A stretch of DNA of 64,000 bases from Hymenobacter setariae. Lineage in GTDB: Bacteria; Bacteroidota; Bacteroidia; Cytophagales; Hymenobacteraceae. The stretch is from contig NZ_VMRJ01000001.1 of the NCBI RefSeq assembly GCF_007713685.1, forward strand, positions 788,129-852,128, written 5' to 3'. The translations under genes were made by a program, and so were the position numbers. This document shows positions 1-9,465 of this stretch, piece after piece. Below the pieces are notes generated by a model. The model searched no databases. It saw only the letters and a list, made by a program, of their open reading frames with translations, and was not told where the DNA came from. Each line of letters starts with the position of its first letter. Positions within the stretch are counted from its first letter, which is position 1.

Positions 1-1
1 C

Positions 2-1189
2 GACTCCACCACCGCCGACCTGCACCAAGCCAACGCGGAGGAGCTCTACGGCACGCTCAGCGAGATGAAGGGCTCGGTCTTGAAGGTGGCTCAGATGCTG
101 GCGATGGAAAAGAACCTGCTGCCGCCCGCCTACGCCGAGCAGTTCCGGCAGGCGCAGTACCAGACGCCGCCGCTATCGGGGCCGCTGGTAGTGAAGGCGT
201 TTCGGGATGCGTTTGGGCACTCGCCTAGCGAGGTTTTCGACGAGTTTGACCCCAACGCCCGGCAGGCGGCCAGCATTGGGCAGGTGCACTTTGCCCGCAA
301 GCTGGGCAAGGACCTAGCGGTGAAAGTGCAGTACCCCGGCGTGGGCGCCAGCATTCAATCGGACATCGCGATGGTGAAGCCGGTGGCGCTACGCATCATG
401 GGCCTGAAGGAGGAAACCCTGCGGCCTTACATTGCCGAGGTCGAGGCGCGCTTGCTCGAAGAGACTGATTATAAGCTTGAACTAAGCCGCGGCCAGGCCG
501 TGGCGGCCAAGTGCGGCCACCTGCCGCATTTGCAGTTTCCAACCTACTACCCAGCCCTGTCGTCGGCGCGCATCCTCACCATGGACTGGCTGCCCGGCCA
601 GCACATGAAGGAGTTTCTGGCCGAAAACCCCAGCCAGGAAGTGCGCAACCAACTCGGCCAGGCCCTCTGGGATTTTTACCAGTACCAGCTGCGCGAGTTG
701 CGGCAACTACACGCCGACCCGCACCCCGGCAACTTCCTCTTTAGCACCACGAACGGCGGCACCGTGGGCGTGCTCGATTTTGGCTGCGTGAAAGATGTGC
801 CTGCACTAGAGCAGCAGCAGTTTCTGGCCCTGCTCGACCCGGCCACCCTCGCCGACCCCGGCCGCCTCGAAAACCTGCTGGCCGAAGCCGGCGTGCTGCG
901 CCCCGGCGACGCGCCAGCCCTGCGCGAGATGTATCTGCGCACCCTCACCCAGTCGCTGGGCCTGGTGGGCCGCCCCTTCCGCGAGGACACCTTCGACTTC
1001 GGCGACCCCACTTACATGCAAAGTCTCTATGCATTAGGCGACGACCTGATGCAGGACAAGGACCTGCGTCAGCAGCGCGAGCCCCGCGGCTCGGCCCACT
1101 TCGTGTACCTCAACCGCACGTACGTCGGCCTTTTTTCGCTGCTAACTGACCTTGGGGCAGTAGTGCGCACGGCGCCGGCCACTGCCTAG
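2..1189 (+). CDS. AarF/ABC1/UbiB-family kinase-like protein, 5' truncated by window edge
   Basis: The reading frame is open from base 2, so the gene begins before the window; the first ATG at 65 is internal to the family's conserved region. Visible motifs are the KGSVLKVAQ segment (the family's KxGQ element), ASIGQVH followed by AVKVQYPG (atypical nucleotide-binding loop and invariant lysine), DPHPGNFLF (catalytic loop) and VLDFG (metal-binding DFG equivalent). Members are atypical kinase-fold ATPases, often linked to ubiquinone or menaquinone biosynthesis and lipid metabolism. Its stop codon overlaps the stop of the convergent GH105 gene by four bases (ctag). It seems unrelated to the pectin genes that follow. 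Family call is firm; the substrate is unknown. Confidence 0.9.
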   Translation, partial: DSTTADLHQANAEELYGTLSEMKGSVLKVAQMLAMEKNLLPPAYAEQFRQAQYQTPPLSGPLVVKAFRDAFGHSPSEVFDEFDPNARQAASIGQVHFARKLGKDLAVKVQYPGVGASIQSDIAMVKPVALRIMGLKEETLRPYIAEVEARLLEETDYKLELSRGQAVAAKCGHLPHLQFPTYYPALSSARILTMDWLPGQHMKEFLAENPSQEVRNQLGQALWDFYQYQLRELRQLHADPHPGNFLFSTTNGGTVGVLDFGCVKDVPALEQQQFLALLDPATLADPGRLENLLAEAGVLRPGDAPALREMYLRTLTQSLGLVGRPFREDTFDFGDPTYMQSLYALGDDLMQDKDLRQQREPRGSAHFVYLNRTYVGLFSLLTDLGAVVRTAPATA

Positions 1190-2361
1190 CGAGCGGCTTC
1201 CATTTCCAAGCTGGCCATAATGAAGGGGCCGACACCCTTGAAATCATTCTTCTTCAGCGGCTCGCTGAGGTAGTATTCGTAGGAGCCGTCGCGGTAGGGC
1301 GAACCGCCCAAGCCGCCCACGCTCACGGTGCCCGTGAGCGCCAGCAAGCCATCCGGCTCGGTCTGCACAAACTGCTGAAGGATGCCCGCGTAGCCTTTCT
1401 TGGTTACAGCCGCGTATTTCTTGTCGAGGTACCCTAGGCGCACGCCCTTGGCCAGGGCGTAAACAAACATGCACGAGCCCGATGCTTCGACGTAGTTGCC
1501 GGCCCGCTGGCCTTGGTCGGTAACCTGAAACCAACAGCCGGTTTTGGCATCTTGGTAGCGGGCCAGCACCGGCGCCAAGCGCTGCAAGTACTTGACTAGC
1601 TGCACCCGCTGTGGGTGGTTTTTGGGGAAGTAGTCGAGCACATCGACCAGCGCCATGGCGTACCAGCCCATGCCCCGGCTCCAGAAATTGGGCGACTGGC
1701 CGGTGCTGGGGTTGGCCCACTTTTCGGCGTGGCTTTCGTCCCAGCCGTGGTAGAGTAGGCCGGTTTTGGGGTCTACGAGGTGCTTTTCTACCAGTGCAAA
1801 CTGCTGCGCCACGTGGTCAAAACCTGCCGGCGCCTGAAATACCTGGCTGTATTCGGCTGCGAAGGGCTCGGCCATATACAGGCCATCGAGCCACATTTGG
1901 CTGGTGTATTTTTTCTTGTGCCAGTAGCCTCCTTCGCTGGTGTGGGGCTGCTCGGTTAGCTGCTGGTGCAGCAGCTGGGCCGCCTGCCGATACACGGCTC
2001 GGCGCGGGCCGGGCGCCCGACCTAAGGCCAGCAGCACCCGGCCCGTATTGATGTTGTCGAGGTTGTAGTCCGCCGCCTTATAGCCCAGGATGGTACCATC
2101 ACCGGGCAGTAAATAGTCCAGTGTGCGCACCACATAGTCGTGGTAGCGGGGCAGGCCAGTCCGCTGCGCCACCCGCTCAATAGCCAGCAGCATCAAGCCC
2201 TGCTCGTAGCCCCAGCGGGCCGCTTTATTCTGAGTTAGGCCCAGCGAGTCAGGGTACCAACGCAGAAAAGCATCGGCCATGCGCTGCGAGTAAGGCTTGG
2301 GCGCCGCAGGTTGAGCCAAGGCGGCAGTACTGAGCAACAGGCAGATGAGAAAGCGAAGCAT
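1186..2361 (-). CDS. GH105 unsaturated rhamnogalacturonyl hydrolase
   Basis: About 391 residues, beginning with a signal peptide (LRFLICLLLSTAALAQ), so exported. The (alpha/alpha)6-barrel GH88/GH105 signature is clear: MWLDGLYMAEPF contains the expected catalytic aspartate, and SRGMGWYAMALVDVL is the conserved aromatic/glycine-rich helix. Family members remove the unsaturated galacturonyl residue from the non-reducing end of lyase-generated rhamnogalacturonan or pectin fragments. The ATG at 2361 was chosen over a TTG six bases upstream. It lies downstream of the two large exported enzymes on the same strand and may share their promoter, although a long inverted repeat (2373-2477) separates it from them. 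A second, clearly different GH105 lies at 55776-56921. Confidence 0.88.
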   Translation of the reverse strand: MLRFLICLLLSTAALAQPAAPKPYSQRMADAFLRWYPDSLGLTQNKAARWGYEQGLMLLAIERVAQRTGLPRYHDYVVRTLDYLLPGDGTILGYKAADYNLDNINTGRVLLALGRAPGPRRAVYRQAAQLLHQQLTEQPHTSEGGYWHKKKYTSQMWLDGLYMAEPFAAEYSQVFQAPAGFDHVAQQFALVEKHLVDPKTGLLYHGWDESHAEKWANPSTGQSPNFWSRGMGWYAMALVDVLDYFPKNHPQRVQLVKYLQRLAPVLARYQDAKTGCWFQVTDQGQRAGNYVEASGSCMFVYALAKGVRLGYLDKKYAAVTKKGYAGILQQFVQTEPDGLLALTGTVSVGGLGGSPYRDGSYEYYLSEPLKKNDFKGVGPFIMASLEMEAAR

Positions 2362-2372
2362 AAACAAAATAG

Positions 2373-2477
2373 CGTGGACTCTGCGAGTCCGCGAGTGAGC
2401 GCAGCGAGCATTCTACGTTCTAATCTATCCAAACGCAGATGCTCGCTGCGCTCACTCGCGGACTCGCAGAGTCCACG
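2373..2477. repeat. Long perfect inverted repeat (39-nt arms, 27-nt loop)
   Basis: Arms 2373-2411 and 2439-2477 are exact reverse complements, starting cgtggactctgcgagtccgc. The element fills the space between two same-strand genes (4636-2492 and 2361-1186). The arms themselves contain smaller inverted repeats. It could fold into a very stable RNA hairpin acting as terminator or processing signal. There is no T tract and no direct-repeat target duplication was seen. Its arms differ from those of the other inverted-repeat families in the window. Confidence 0.9.
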
Positions 2478-2491
2478 ACTACTGGCTGACT

Positions 2492-4636
2492 TTAAGGCAT
2501 TTTTTGGAGGCCTTCCCACCGCACTTTCCACCCTTTGGGAATGCCAGGGTTGGCCTCTTTGCAGCCGTCGTAGCCAGCGCACATGAGGGCCACGGCGGCG
2601 AGCAGGCCGCCATTGCCGGGCAGGTAGAGGGGCAGGCGGCCTTCCTGATAATTATGGCCATTGGGGAGGTAAGTATTAGTGCGCACCTTCATCAGCAGGG
2701 CGTCCACCGCCTTTTCGGGCAGGCCTAGGCGGGTGGCAGTCATGGAGGTGAGCGGGAAGTCCCAGCCCCAGGTTTTGTCCCAGCTCCAATCGGTCCACAC
2801 GAGGTCGAAGGTGCGGCGCATGGTGGCGGCATCTTGCTGGCCGGTGGCGGGCATGAAGCCTAGGGCCCCAAGCACGGCCGGGTGGTCGGTTTTGTACTCG
2901 GGGTTGGTGTAGGAATCGGGCGCGCTTTCGGCCGCCATGTAAACGCCATTGGCCTGAGGCAACTGAGCGAGCTTGGCTAGCACGTCGTCCCACTGCGGGT
3001 TGCGCGGCTGCCCTAGGCGCGCTCGCCATTTTTGCGCCGTTTCGAGGGCCCAATGCCAGTACACCAGCTCGAAAGTGGGGTTAAAAGTCTCCTCCGCTTT
3101 AAATCGCTCCTGAGCCGGAATGACACCCTTGCCGAGGATGTAGCGCCCTTTTTCTTTCTCAAAAAATGGGTACGAAGCGATGAATTCGGCAGTCTGATTT
3201 ACCCGCTCTTGGTACAGCTTGAGGGTGGCTGCGTTGGGGTGAGCGCGGTAGGCTTCTTCGGCAAAATAGATGGTGTGCGGCTGCTGCCAAATGAGAAACG
3301 CGCCTACCGACGACGGCCCTTCGGCGCCCCAGGGGTCGGTCATTTTTTGCCAGCGCCAGCCAGCGTAGCCTTGGCGCTGCGCAATGGCGCGGGCCTCGGC
3401 CTGCACATCGGGGCGGGCGTACCAAGTCAGGCTGCGTTCCAAAATTTCGGGGCGGCCCCACAGCGCGAAATGGGCCGCGTGCCACCAATGCATTTCGAGG
3501 TGCGGGCGGCCGTACCAGCTATTAAGCAGCAAGCCAGTTTCTTGCGGGGGCTGCGAGCCAGCATTGTGTACCTTGGTGAGGTACTGCGAGAGCACAATGC
3601 GGCGCTCTAGCTCGGCAGCCCTAGTGTCGGCGGTGCCGCTAAAATCGACTGCGCCGCCGCTTCGCCAAAAGGTGAGCCATTGCTGCTGGCTATTAACGCG
3701 GGTGACGGCGAAAATGGGCGCGGCAGTTGGCTTGCGCGGGGTGAATAGGGCGCTTATTTCCAGCGAATTGCCCTGTCGGCCCGGCGTGAGCACAAACTCA
3801 TGCGGCCGACCTTGGGTTAGCGTGGCCGCCCCACCCCACCCTAGGGCCACGAAATACTTGGTCGTATCGAGCTGATGCGTGAGCAGGGCGCGCCCAGCTT
3901 TTTGCTCCGCAATAGCCGACTTATGCGCCTCAGGATGCGAATAATCGGTAGCCATATCAGCCCAACCAGCCGTTGGGAAAGGAAAGCGAAGTGCCACCTT
4001 AAGCCGCCCGGTTTTCAGCAACTCCGACGTGACCTGGGCCGCCACAGCATCTTGCGTTTGGTGGCCCACCGTGACCACGTCCACGGCCGTGCCCTCCACC
4101 GTGAAGTGGCTGCGGATTTCGCCCGTCCACGGATTCAGCTCCTGGCGGATGTTCTTGATGTCCTGCACCGTGGCGGGCTGACCACTCTTCTTCAGAATAA
4201 CGAATCCTAGGTTGCCTAGCTGCAAGCGGTGCGGGTTGGCCCGCAGGTAATCCACGGCCTCTTTGTTGCCGGGCGTTTTTACCTGCACCGCATAGGGCAC
4301 GGGGCGCCCGTTCAGCGTGTACGTGCGCAGGCTTGCATCAAACTTGTAGCCCTCTTTATTGGGAAAGCGGTGCCAGCCCCACTCCGACTCGGTGCCCAGC
4401 GGCAGGCCTTTTTCGTAGTGCAGCGGGAAGGTTTGCAGGCCCGTCATGTCGGCCGTGAAGGCAAATTTGCCGTTGCCCACCGACAGCGAATTGAGCGAGT
4501 CAGTAGTCGTAACAACGACTTTGTGGCGCTCGACAAGCGCTTGGCGGTCAATAGGTGCCGGCTGCGCAGCAAGGGAGCGCGAGGCTAGAAACAGCAGTCC
4601 ACTAACGAGGGCAGAACCAGTATTTTTCATAAGCAT
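2492..4636 (-). CDS. Exported (alpha/alpha)6-type putative glycoside hydrolase, family uncertain
   Basis: 714 residues with an N-terminal signal peptide ending about SLAAQ. The N-terminal third (SLSVGNGKFAFTADMTGLQT, then SEWGWH) resembles the beta-sandwich domain that precedes clan GH-L type barrels. The middle has a helical, aromatic-rich barrel-like region (YGRPHLEMHWWHAAHFALWG, FLIWQQPHTIYFAEEAYR, NPTFELVYWHWAL). I recognise the general GH65/GH95-like architecture but cannot assign a CAZy family. Two in-frame ATGs (4636 and 4630) are possible starts. The stop of the DUF4450 gene is only 6-7 bases upstream, so the two are almost certainly co-transcribed from the element at 8168-8186. Context suggests action on a pectin side chain or backbone; this is inference. 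Confidence 0.65.
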   Translation of the reverse strand: MLMKNTGSALVSGLLFLASRSLAAQPAPIDRQALVERHKVVVTTTDSLNSLSVGNGKFAFTADMTGLQTFPLHYEKGLPLGTESEWGWHRFPNKEGYKFDASLRTYTLNGRPVPYAVQVKTPGNKEAVDYLRANPHRLQLGNLGFVILKKSGQPATVQDIKNIRQELNPWTGEIRSHFTVEGTAVDVVTVGHQTQDAVAAQVTSELLKTGRLKVALRFPFPTAGWADMATDYSHPEAHKSAIAEQKAGRALLTHQLDTTKYFVALGWGGAATLTQGRPHEFVLTPGRQGNSLEISALFTPRKPTAAPIFAVTRVNSQQQWLTFWRSGGAVDFSGTADTRAAELERRIVLSQYLTKVHNAGSQPPQETGLLLNSWYGRPHLEMHWWHAAHFALWGRPEILERSLTWYARPDVQAEARAIAQRQGYAGWRWQKMTDPWGAEGPSSVGAFLIWQQPHTIYFAEEAYRAHPNAATLKLYQERVNQTAEFIASYPFFEKEKGRYILGKGVIPAQERFKAEETFNPTFELVYWHWALETAQKWRARLGQPRNPQWDDVLAKLAQLPQANGVYMAAESAPDSYTNPEYKTDHPAVLGALGFMPATGQQDAATMRRTFDLVWTDWSWDKTWGWDFPLTSMTATRLGLPEKAVDALLMKVRTNTYLPNGHNYQEGRLPLYLPGNGGLLAAVALMCAGYDGCKEANPGIPKGWKVRWEGLQKMP

Positions 4637-4642
4637 CTACAA

Positions 4643-7600
4643 TCAATCGCGACCTAGCGTCACGCTCATCAACCCTATCACCACATCGTTGGCCAACGTC
4701 CGCACAATCAGGTTTTTCAGCTTTTTCTGGGGGTCGAGCGGCAGTTCCAGCACAGTGGCTGCGCCGCCGTCGATGGCTTTGGTGCTGAAGCCTTTGATGG
4801 TGGTGTACTGGTTGAAGTCTTTGGTAATGAGGCCGGTCTTGAGGTGCACACGGTAGGGTTTGGGCGCACCTAGGCGGAAGGCGAAGCCATCTTCCACGTA
4901 GTCTTGCTCGATGGGCCACCAGGTATCGGGGTTGCGCAGAGGTAGCGTGGCGGTGCTGCCGTCGGAGTAGGTCACTACTACTTCACCATTAATAAATTGG
5001 CTCTGCATGGCGCTGGTGCTGCCGGCCATCAGGAGCACGGCGTGGCGGGCGCGGCCGCGCAGGGGCACGGTAGCCTGCCGGGGGTAGTTGTCCCACTGCG
5101 ATACGAAGAGGCTATTCTTAACCCCGGACGCGCCCGGTGTGCGCAGGGGCACACCGCTAGGCAGTTGCACTTCGTTTCTCACACCTGCCAGCCGGCGTAG
5201 GCCGCTGTCGTCGATGTTGGCCTGCGTGAGGGGGTAACACCAGTTGCCGATGCCTTGGGTTGGCAGTTCCAGCGTAGCCGTTTCGGCCCGCGGCGAGAGG
5301 TATTTATTCTGAAAAATGCGGGTTATCTGGTCATTGAAGTAGGCCCCTAGGTCCACCGTTTCCCACTTGACGGGCGCTGAGGCGCCGGCGGCCGGCGGGG
5401 CGGGCGGCGGGCTCGACACGCGCAGCTTCACGGGCTCCCACCACTGCAAATCGCCTTGCCGCAGTTGCACAAACGCCGAGCGGCTGCCCGGCTGCCCAGC
5501 CACTCGCGCCGCCAAGCCGGTGGCACTGGGCTGCGGCTGGCCCAGCGCTTGCTGTGGGTCGAATACCGACCCCACCGTGGCCGGGGCAAACTGCGCGGTA
5601 AAGCTGCTGCCAGAGGCCACCGCCACTTCAGGCACTGCGGGGCACGGGGCCTGCCCCTTCCATTGAATAGCAACTACATAGCGCGCTGCTGGCGCACTGC
5701 TAATTTCGAGGAGCGGACGGCCTACCGCGCCGGGTACGTTGCGCCAGGGAGCGGGCTGGCCGTTCACCGTCACTTGCTCGACATGGTCGGCCAGGGCGGA
5801 CACTTGCAGGCGCAGGGCCAGCCGCTTAGGTAGCTGCTGGCTTATTGCATACACCTCGCGTTGCCCTTGGCGGCGAAACTGAAACGCCATATCGGGCACC
5901 GTAAGGCGGGCCGAATCCCAGGCGGCGGGCAGGCCGGGGCGCACCAGCAGGGTATCGCGCAGGGCGTTGGGCTGAATGCCAAACAGGCCCTCGACTAGCG
6001 AGCGGGCGGCCACCCCAATGGGGTCGGCAAAGTCGCGGTAGAGCTCGCCACGGTTGGCGTCGTAGAAGCTGATTTGCTGAAAGTTGCCGGGGCTGGTGCC
6101 TAGGTACATGCTTTCGAGCAGGGCACTTTTCCAGAGATGAAAGGCGTCTTCGCGGCGGCCGGCCTGCCAGTAAGCTAGCGTAGTGTGCAGGTTTTCGGCC
6201 AGCACCACGTTGTTCAGAGACCAGTCGTAGGGCTGCCAGTTGGTAGTCGAAAGCAGCTGATAGTTTTCATCGGGCAGCCCCGCCGCCTGCACCGGAATGT
6301 GCGGAATTTCCGCATCGACGTAGCGCAGCGCCTGGTAGGCCTGGAAGGCATCGGGCACCTCCGAGTCAAGGGCATGGTAGATGGTCCAGAGGCCAGCGCT
6401 GGGGTGCAACGCCTTCAGCCCTAGGGCATCCTGATACTCGGCGTACCACCCTAGGGCCGGCAGCCACAGGCGCTGCCCTAGCGCGGCCCGGATGCGGGCG
6501 GCCTCCTGGCGGTAGGGCGCGGGGTCTTCGCGCAGCAGCGTGGCCAGCTCGGCCGCTTGCTGGTTGGCGAAGTAGTTGTAGGCTGAGGTGTGGGTCACGG
6601 CGCCGCCGCTGTACTGCAAGGCGTCGCTGGCCCAAATGGCGGCGTAGGCATCGTAGAGGCCGTCGCCGTCGGGGTCAAAGTTGCGCTTCTCCCAGGCCAG
6701 GTGGCGCCGAAGGGTTGACCACAGCGCGCGGGCCTCGCGTAGGTCGCCGGTCCAGCGCAGGTGGCGCAGCAGGGCATCCACGTACACAAGGTTCATGTCG
6801 TAGTGGTGGGGCCGAAAATCGCCGCCGGGATTGCGGCTGATGTAGCCGCTGCTGAACACGGCCGTGCCCAGTTTTTCGAGCTGCCGGGCCCGGTGCAGGG
6901 CCGTGTCGGGCGTAACCGGACCGCTGGGTGGCGCCGTCAGCTGCGACTGCGCATAGGCTCCAAAGTGCTGGCTGGCGCGGTCGTGCCAGCCCAACGGGTC
7001 GGCGGCGTAGGGCCCGCGCCAGCCGTTGAGCCGAATGCGCCAGGCCACCGCGCCGTGCAGGTACGAAGGGGTTTCCCAAGTAGCATTGGCGGCCACGGCC
7101 AGCGCCCCGCCGAGGGTATTGATATAGGGGTCGGGCGTGCTGACCTGCACCCGGCTGGCCAGCGTGGCCCGCGCGGCTTCGGCCTGCGCAAAGGCCCTAG
7201 GTAGCTCTTTGTAGGTCAGCGCCTTGCTAGCCGCGGGCTTTAGAACGTTGAAATACAACACTTCGCCGGCTCGCACGGGCAGCACCCCGGCCACCACTGG
7301 CGCGGCCATGGCCGCCGAGGCTAGCAGCTGTGCTGGTGATTCTTGCTGTGCAGCATCGGCTAGCCGGAGCTGCACAGCGGGCGGCCCCATCCCGGCCAGC
7401 AGCTTGGGGGCGGGCGGAGTGGCCGTGGCTTTGGCCGGCTCCCCTACCCCGTAGGTCAGGCTGAAGGCGTTGTTTTTCAGGCTAAACTCACTGCCCCGGC
7501 AATACTCTGGCTTGAGGTAAAAGCTGGATTCGGGGTCGGCGCCGATGTCGCCGTCGCGGCTGAATTTCTTGCCCGTAGCGCCACCAAAGGCCCATAGCAG

Positions 7601-8119
7601 CTGCACGCTTTTGGCCGGCACGTTGTCAAATTGCGCCTTGATGAGGACGCCTTCAGCCTCGGCCATCGCTTGCACTTCAAGATGCAACCGGCCGGTGCCC
7701 AGCAGCGGGTCGGTAATGTCATACAGCATCATGCCCGGCCGATAGCGCGCCGTGATGCTGGTGGCTTGTATTAACCACTTGCTCTGGCCATTAGCCAGCA
7801 GGCCAAACTTTAGATTGCCACCCATGCCGGGCAGGTAGAGCGCAAACTCGGGCAGGTCGCCAGCCTCGACGCGAAAGGCGGTATTAGTGCCGTACAGCGC
7901 CCGATTGAAGCGGTGCGTGCCGTTGGTAATGACAAAATCTTGTCCCTCGGGGTGGTAGCGCAAGGTGCGCGGCTGGTTGTGCCAGAGTGGGGCTTGCGCA
8001 TGCGCAGCGCTGCTCAGCAGCAGGAGCAACAACAGGCTGGCCTGGCAGCCAATGGCAAAGCGCTCGCCTAGGCCGGCAAGCAGCACACTCCGCCAAGCAG
8101 AAAGAAGAAACACGGCCAT
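4643..8119 (-). CDS. Large exported DUF4450-type putative glycoside hydrolase
   Basis: About 1158 residues. The ATG at 8119 is preferred to an in-frame GTG at 8140 because it gives a compact hydrophobic signal peptide (ending near SSAAHAQ). The N-terminal region (FVITNGTHRFNRALYGTNT, then PEFALYLPGMGGNLKFG) matches my memory of DUF4450 proteins of Bacteroidota polysaccharide loci. The central region is helical and rich in aromatic residues (HHYDMNLVYVDALLRHL, YAAIWASDALQYSGGAVTHT), as in (alpha/alpha)6 glycosidases. The C-terminal third has beta-rich segments that may bind carbohydrate. First gene of a probable operon with the enzymes at 2492 and 1186, driven by the regulon element 49 bases upstream. 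Substrate unknown; rhamnogalacturonan side chains are the contextual guess. Confidence 0.65.
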   Translation of the reverse strand: MAVFLLSAWRSVLLAGLGERFAIGCQASLLLLLLLSSAAHAQAPLWHNQPRTLRYHPEGQDFVITNGTHRFNRALYGTNTAFRVEAGDLPEFALYLPGMGGNLKFGLLANGQSKWLIQATSITARYRPGMMLYDITDPLLGTGRLHLEVQAMAEAEGVLIKAQFDNVPAKSVQLLWAFGGATGKKFSRDGDIGADPESSFYLKPEYCRGSEFSLKNNAFSLTYGVGEPAKATATPPAPKLLAGMGPPAVQLRLADAAQQESPAQLLASAAMAAPVVAGVLPVRAGEVLYFNVLKPAASKALTYKELPRAFAQAEAARATLASRVQVSTPDPYINTLGGALAVAANATWETPSYLHGAVAWRIRLNGWRGPYAADPLGWHDRASQHFGAYAQSQLTAPPSGPVTPDTALHRARQLEKLGTAVFSSGYISRNPGGDFRPHHYDMNLVYVDALLRHLRWTGDLREARALWSTLRRHLAWEKRNFDPDGDGLYDAYAAIWASDALQYSGGAVTHTSAYNYFANQQAAELATLLREDPAPYRQEAARIRAALGQRLWLPALGWYAEYQDALGLKALHPSAGLWTIYHALDSEVPDAFQAYQALRYVDAEIPHIPVQAAGLPDENYQLLSTTNWQPYDWSLNNVVLAENLHTTLAYWQAGRREDAFHLWKSALLESMYLGTSPGNFQQISFYDANRGELYRDFADPIGVAARSLVEGLFGIQPNALRDTLLVRPGLPAAWDSARLTVPDMAFQFRRQGQREVYAISQQLPKRLALRLQVSALADHVEQVTVNGQPAPWRNVPGAVGRPLLEISSAPAARYVVAIQWKGQAPCPAVPEVAVASGSSFTAQFAPATVGSVFDPQQALGQPQPSATGLAARVAGQPGSRSAFVQLRQGDLQWWEPVKLRVSSPPPAPPAAGASAPVKWETVDLGAYFNDQITRIFQNKYLSPRAETATLELPTQGIGNWCYPLTQANIDDSGLRRLAGVRNEVQLPSGVPLRTPGASGVKNSLFVSQWDNYPRQATVPLRGRARHAVLLMAGSTSAMQSQFINGEVVVTYSDGSTATLPLRNPDTWWPIEQDYVEDGFAFRLGAPKPYRVHLKTGLITKDFNQYTTIKGFSTKAIDGGAATVLELPLDPQKKLKNLIVRTLANDVVIGLMSVTLGRD

Positions 8120-8167
8120 GCGTGAGGTGGGAAAGGACACGCGAAGGACGCCCTAGGTCCTGCCCCC

Positions 8168-8186
8168 ACTCTCCTGTACTGTGTGG
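8168..8186 (-). promoter_or_regulatory. Regulon element A (CAGGAGAGT-type)
   Basis: In gene direction this reads CCACACAGTA CAGGAGAGT and ends 49 bases before the ATG of the DUF4450 gene. It matches nine other elements in the window (see findings). The position where a -7 box would be expected (18 nt on) is only a weak match. Proposed operator for the 8119-1186 operon. Confidence 0.65.
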
Positions 8187-8200
8187 GTAGGCAACATTAA

Positions 8201-8249
8201 AAAAAAGGCCAGCTTGAGACGAGAATAGCTCGTTCCAAGCTGGCCTTTT
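8201..8249 (-). terminator. Intrinsic terminator after the cysteine-synthase-family gene
   Basis: The arms aaggccagcttg and caagctggcctt flank a short loop that itself contains a small inverted repeat (gagaatagctc). On the minus strand the hairpin is followed by a run of T, as expected for a terminator of the gene ending at 8331. A T run (tttt) on the plus side is shorter, so it may also work weakly in reverse. Confidence 0.75.
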
Positions 8250-8275
8250 AAGTAGACTAGGCACTAAAATTTATT

Positions 8276-8310
8276 GTCTGTCATGCTTCGCTACGCTCTG
8301 CATGACAGAC
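8276..8310. repeat. Small intergenic inverted repeat, GTC-TGTCATGC family
   Basis: Perfect 11-nt arms (gtctgtcatgc / gcatgacagac) around a 13-nt loop, just downstream of the stop of the gene at 8331-9407. The arms share the GTCATGC core with the larger repeats at 46839, 49227 and 52754, suggesting a short member of that family. Confidence 0.7.
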
Positions 8311-8330
8311 GTATTTTTCAGGATGCTTTC

Positions 8331-9407
8331 TTACCCCGCTGCGTGCACATAGGGCGTGGCTAAGCGGCTGATGGGCTGGTAGTCCACAAAATCCACTTCA
8401 GGCGACAGGTAGCCGTCGCGCACAGGCTCTTCGCGCAGCAGGTCGGTGCTGAGGTACTTCTTGTTGCTGTCGCAAAGCAGCGTCACGACGGTGGCCTCGG
8501 GGCCCAGCTCGGCGGCCAGGCGGATGGCTCCGATGACATTGGCACCCGACGAGATACCCACCGCCAGCCCGAGCTGGGTAGCCAGCTTTTGGGCCACCAA
8601 GATGGCGTCGCCGTCCGAGGCCTGCACCACGGCGTCAAGCTCGTCGAGCTTCACAATGGCCGGAATAAACTCATCGGAAATGCCCTGGATGCGGTGCGAG
8701 CCCACTTTGTGGCCGGTAGTGAGGGTCGGCGACTCAGCTGGCTCCAGGGGGTGAATGCGCACGTCTGGAAACTGTGCCTTGAGGTAGCGGCCGGTGCCCA
8801 TGACGGTGCCGCCCGTGCCCACGCCCGCCACGAAGGCATCGGGGCGCCGGCCCACGCTGGCTAGCTGAGCCATAATTTCGGGGCCGGTGGTGCGGGCGTG
8901 CGCCTCGGCGTTGTAGCAGTTCTCAAACTGTTGGGTCAGAAAGACGCGGCCATCGGCGGCAGCCATTTCTTGCGAGAGCTTGATGCTACCTAGGAAGCCA
9001 CCCTGCGCCTTGCTGATGAGCGTGACCTCGGCCCCGAGCGAGCGAATGATGTCGATGCGCTCGCGGCTGAGCCAGTCGGGCATCAGGATGCGCACGGGGT
9101 GCCCGAGGGCCTTGCCGATGGCCGCAAACGCGATGCCCGTATTGCCGCTGGTGGCCTCCACGATGGTGTCGCCGGGCTGGATTTTGCCCTGCTCGTAGGC
9201 CTGCTGCAAAATGTAGAGCGCCATGCGGTCCTTGAGGCTGCCAGTGAGGTTGTAGTGCTCGCACTTGACAAAAATGCGGCCCGGCTGGCCCTGGTAGGTG
9301 TAGTGCAGCGCCAGCATGGGCGTGTTGCCGACCAGGTGCCAGAGGTGTGCAAACTTGTTGGTAACGGCCGAGGGCAAGGGCGCACCGGCCACAACGTCTT
9401 GGTACAT
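8331..9407 (-). CDS. PLP-dependent cysteine synthase-family protein
   Basis: 358 residues, cytosolic (no signal peptide). Fold-type II PLP enzyme: the lysine of [10 protein letters not shown] is the expected Schiff-base residue, [10 protein letters not shown] is the substrate-binding loop, and [16 protein letters not shown] is the phosphate-binding glycine loop. [23 protein letters not shown] sequence (about residues 230-250) and the C-terminal extension fit the CysK/CBS-like branch. The usual reaction is O-acetylserine (or O-phosphoserine) plus sulfide to cysteine, but substrate preference cannot be read here. It follows the SusCD-TlpA genes on the same strand with a 58-base gap, so may be co-transcribed with the thioredoxin gene. 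Confidence 0.85.
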   Translation of the reverse strand: MYQDVVAGAPLPSAVTNKFAHLWHLVGNTPMLALHYTYQGQPGRIFVKCEHYNLTGSLKDRMALYILQQAYEQGKIQPGDTIVEATSGNTGIAFAAIGKALGHPVRILMPDWLSRERIDIIRSLGAEVTLISKAQGGFLGSIKLSQEMAAADGRVFLTQQFENCYNAEAHARTTGPEIMAQLASVGRRPDAFVAGVGTGGTVMGTGRYLKAQFPDVRIHPLEPAESPTLTTGHKVGSHRIQGISDEFIPAIVKLDELDAVVQASDGDAILVAQKLATQLGLAVGISSGANVIGAIRLAAELGPEATVVTLLCDSNKKYLSTDLLREEPVRDGYLSPEVDFVDYQPISRLATPYVHAAG

Positions 9408-9465
9408 ATAAGTAAGGAGAGAGTGCCTAGGTAGGCCGCACGGCTCGCCACCGGGCTAAGCGTTG

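Noticed and set aside
2235..2586. Open frames across the 39-nt inverted repeat on both strands
   Set aside because: They arise because the palindrome lacks stops; neither has a start context or recognisable protein.
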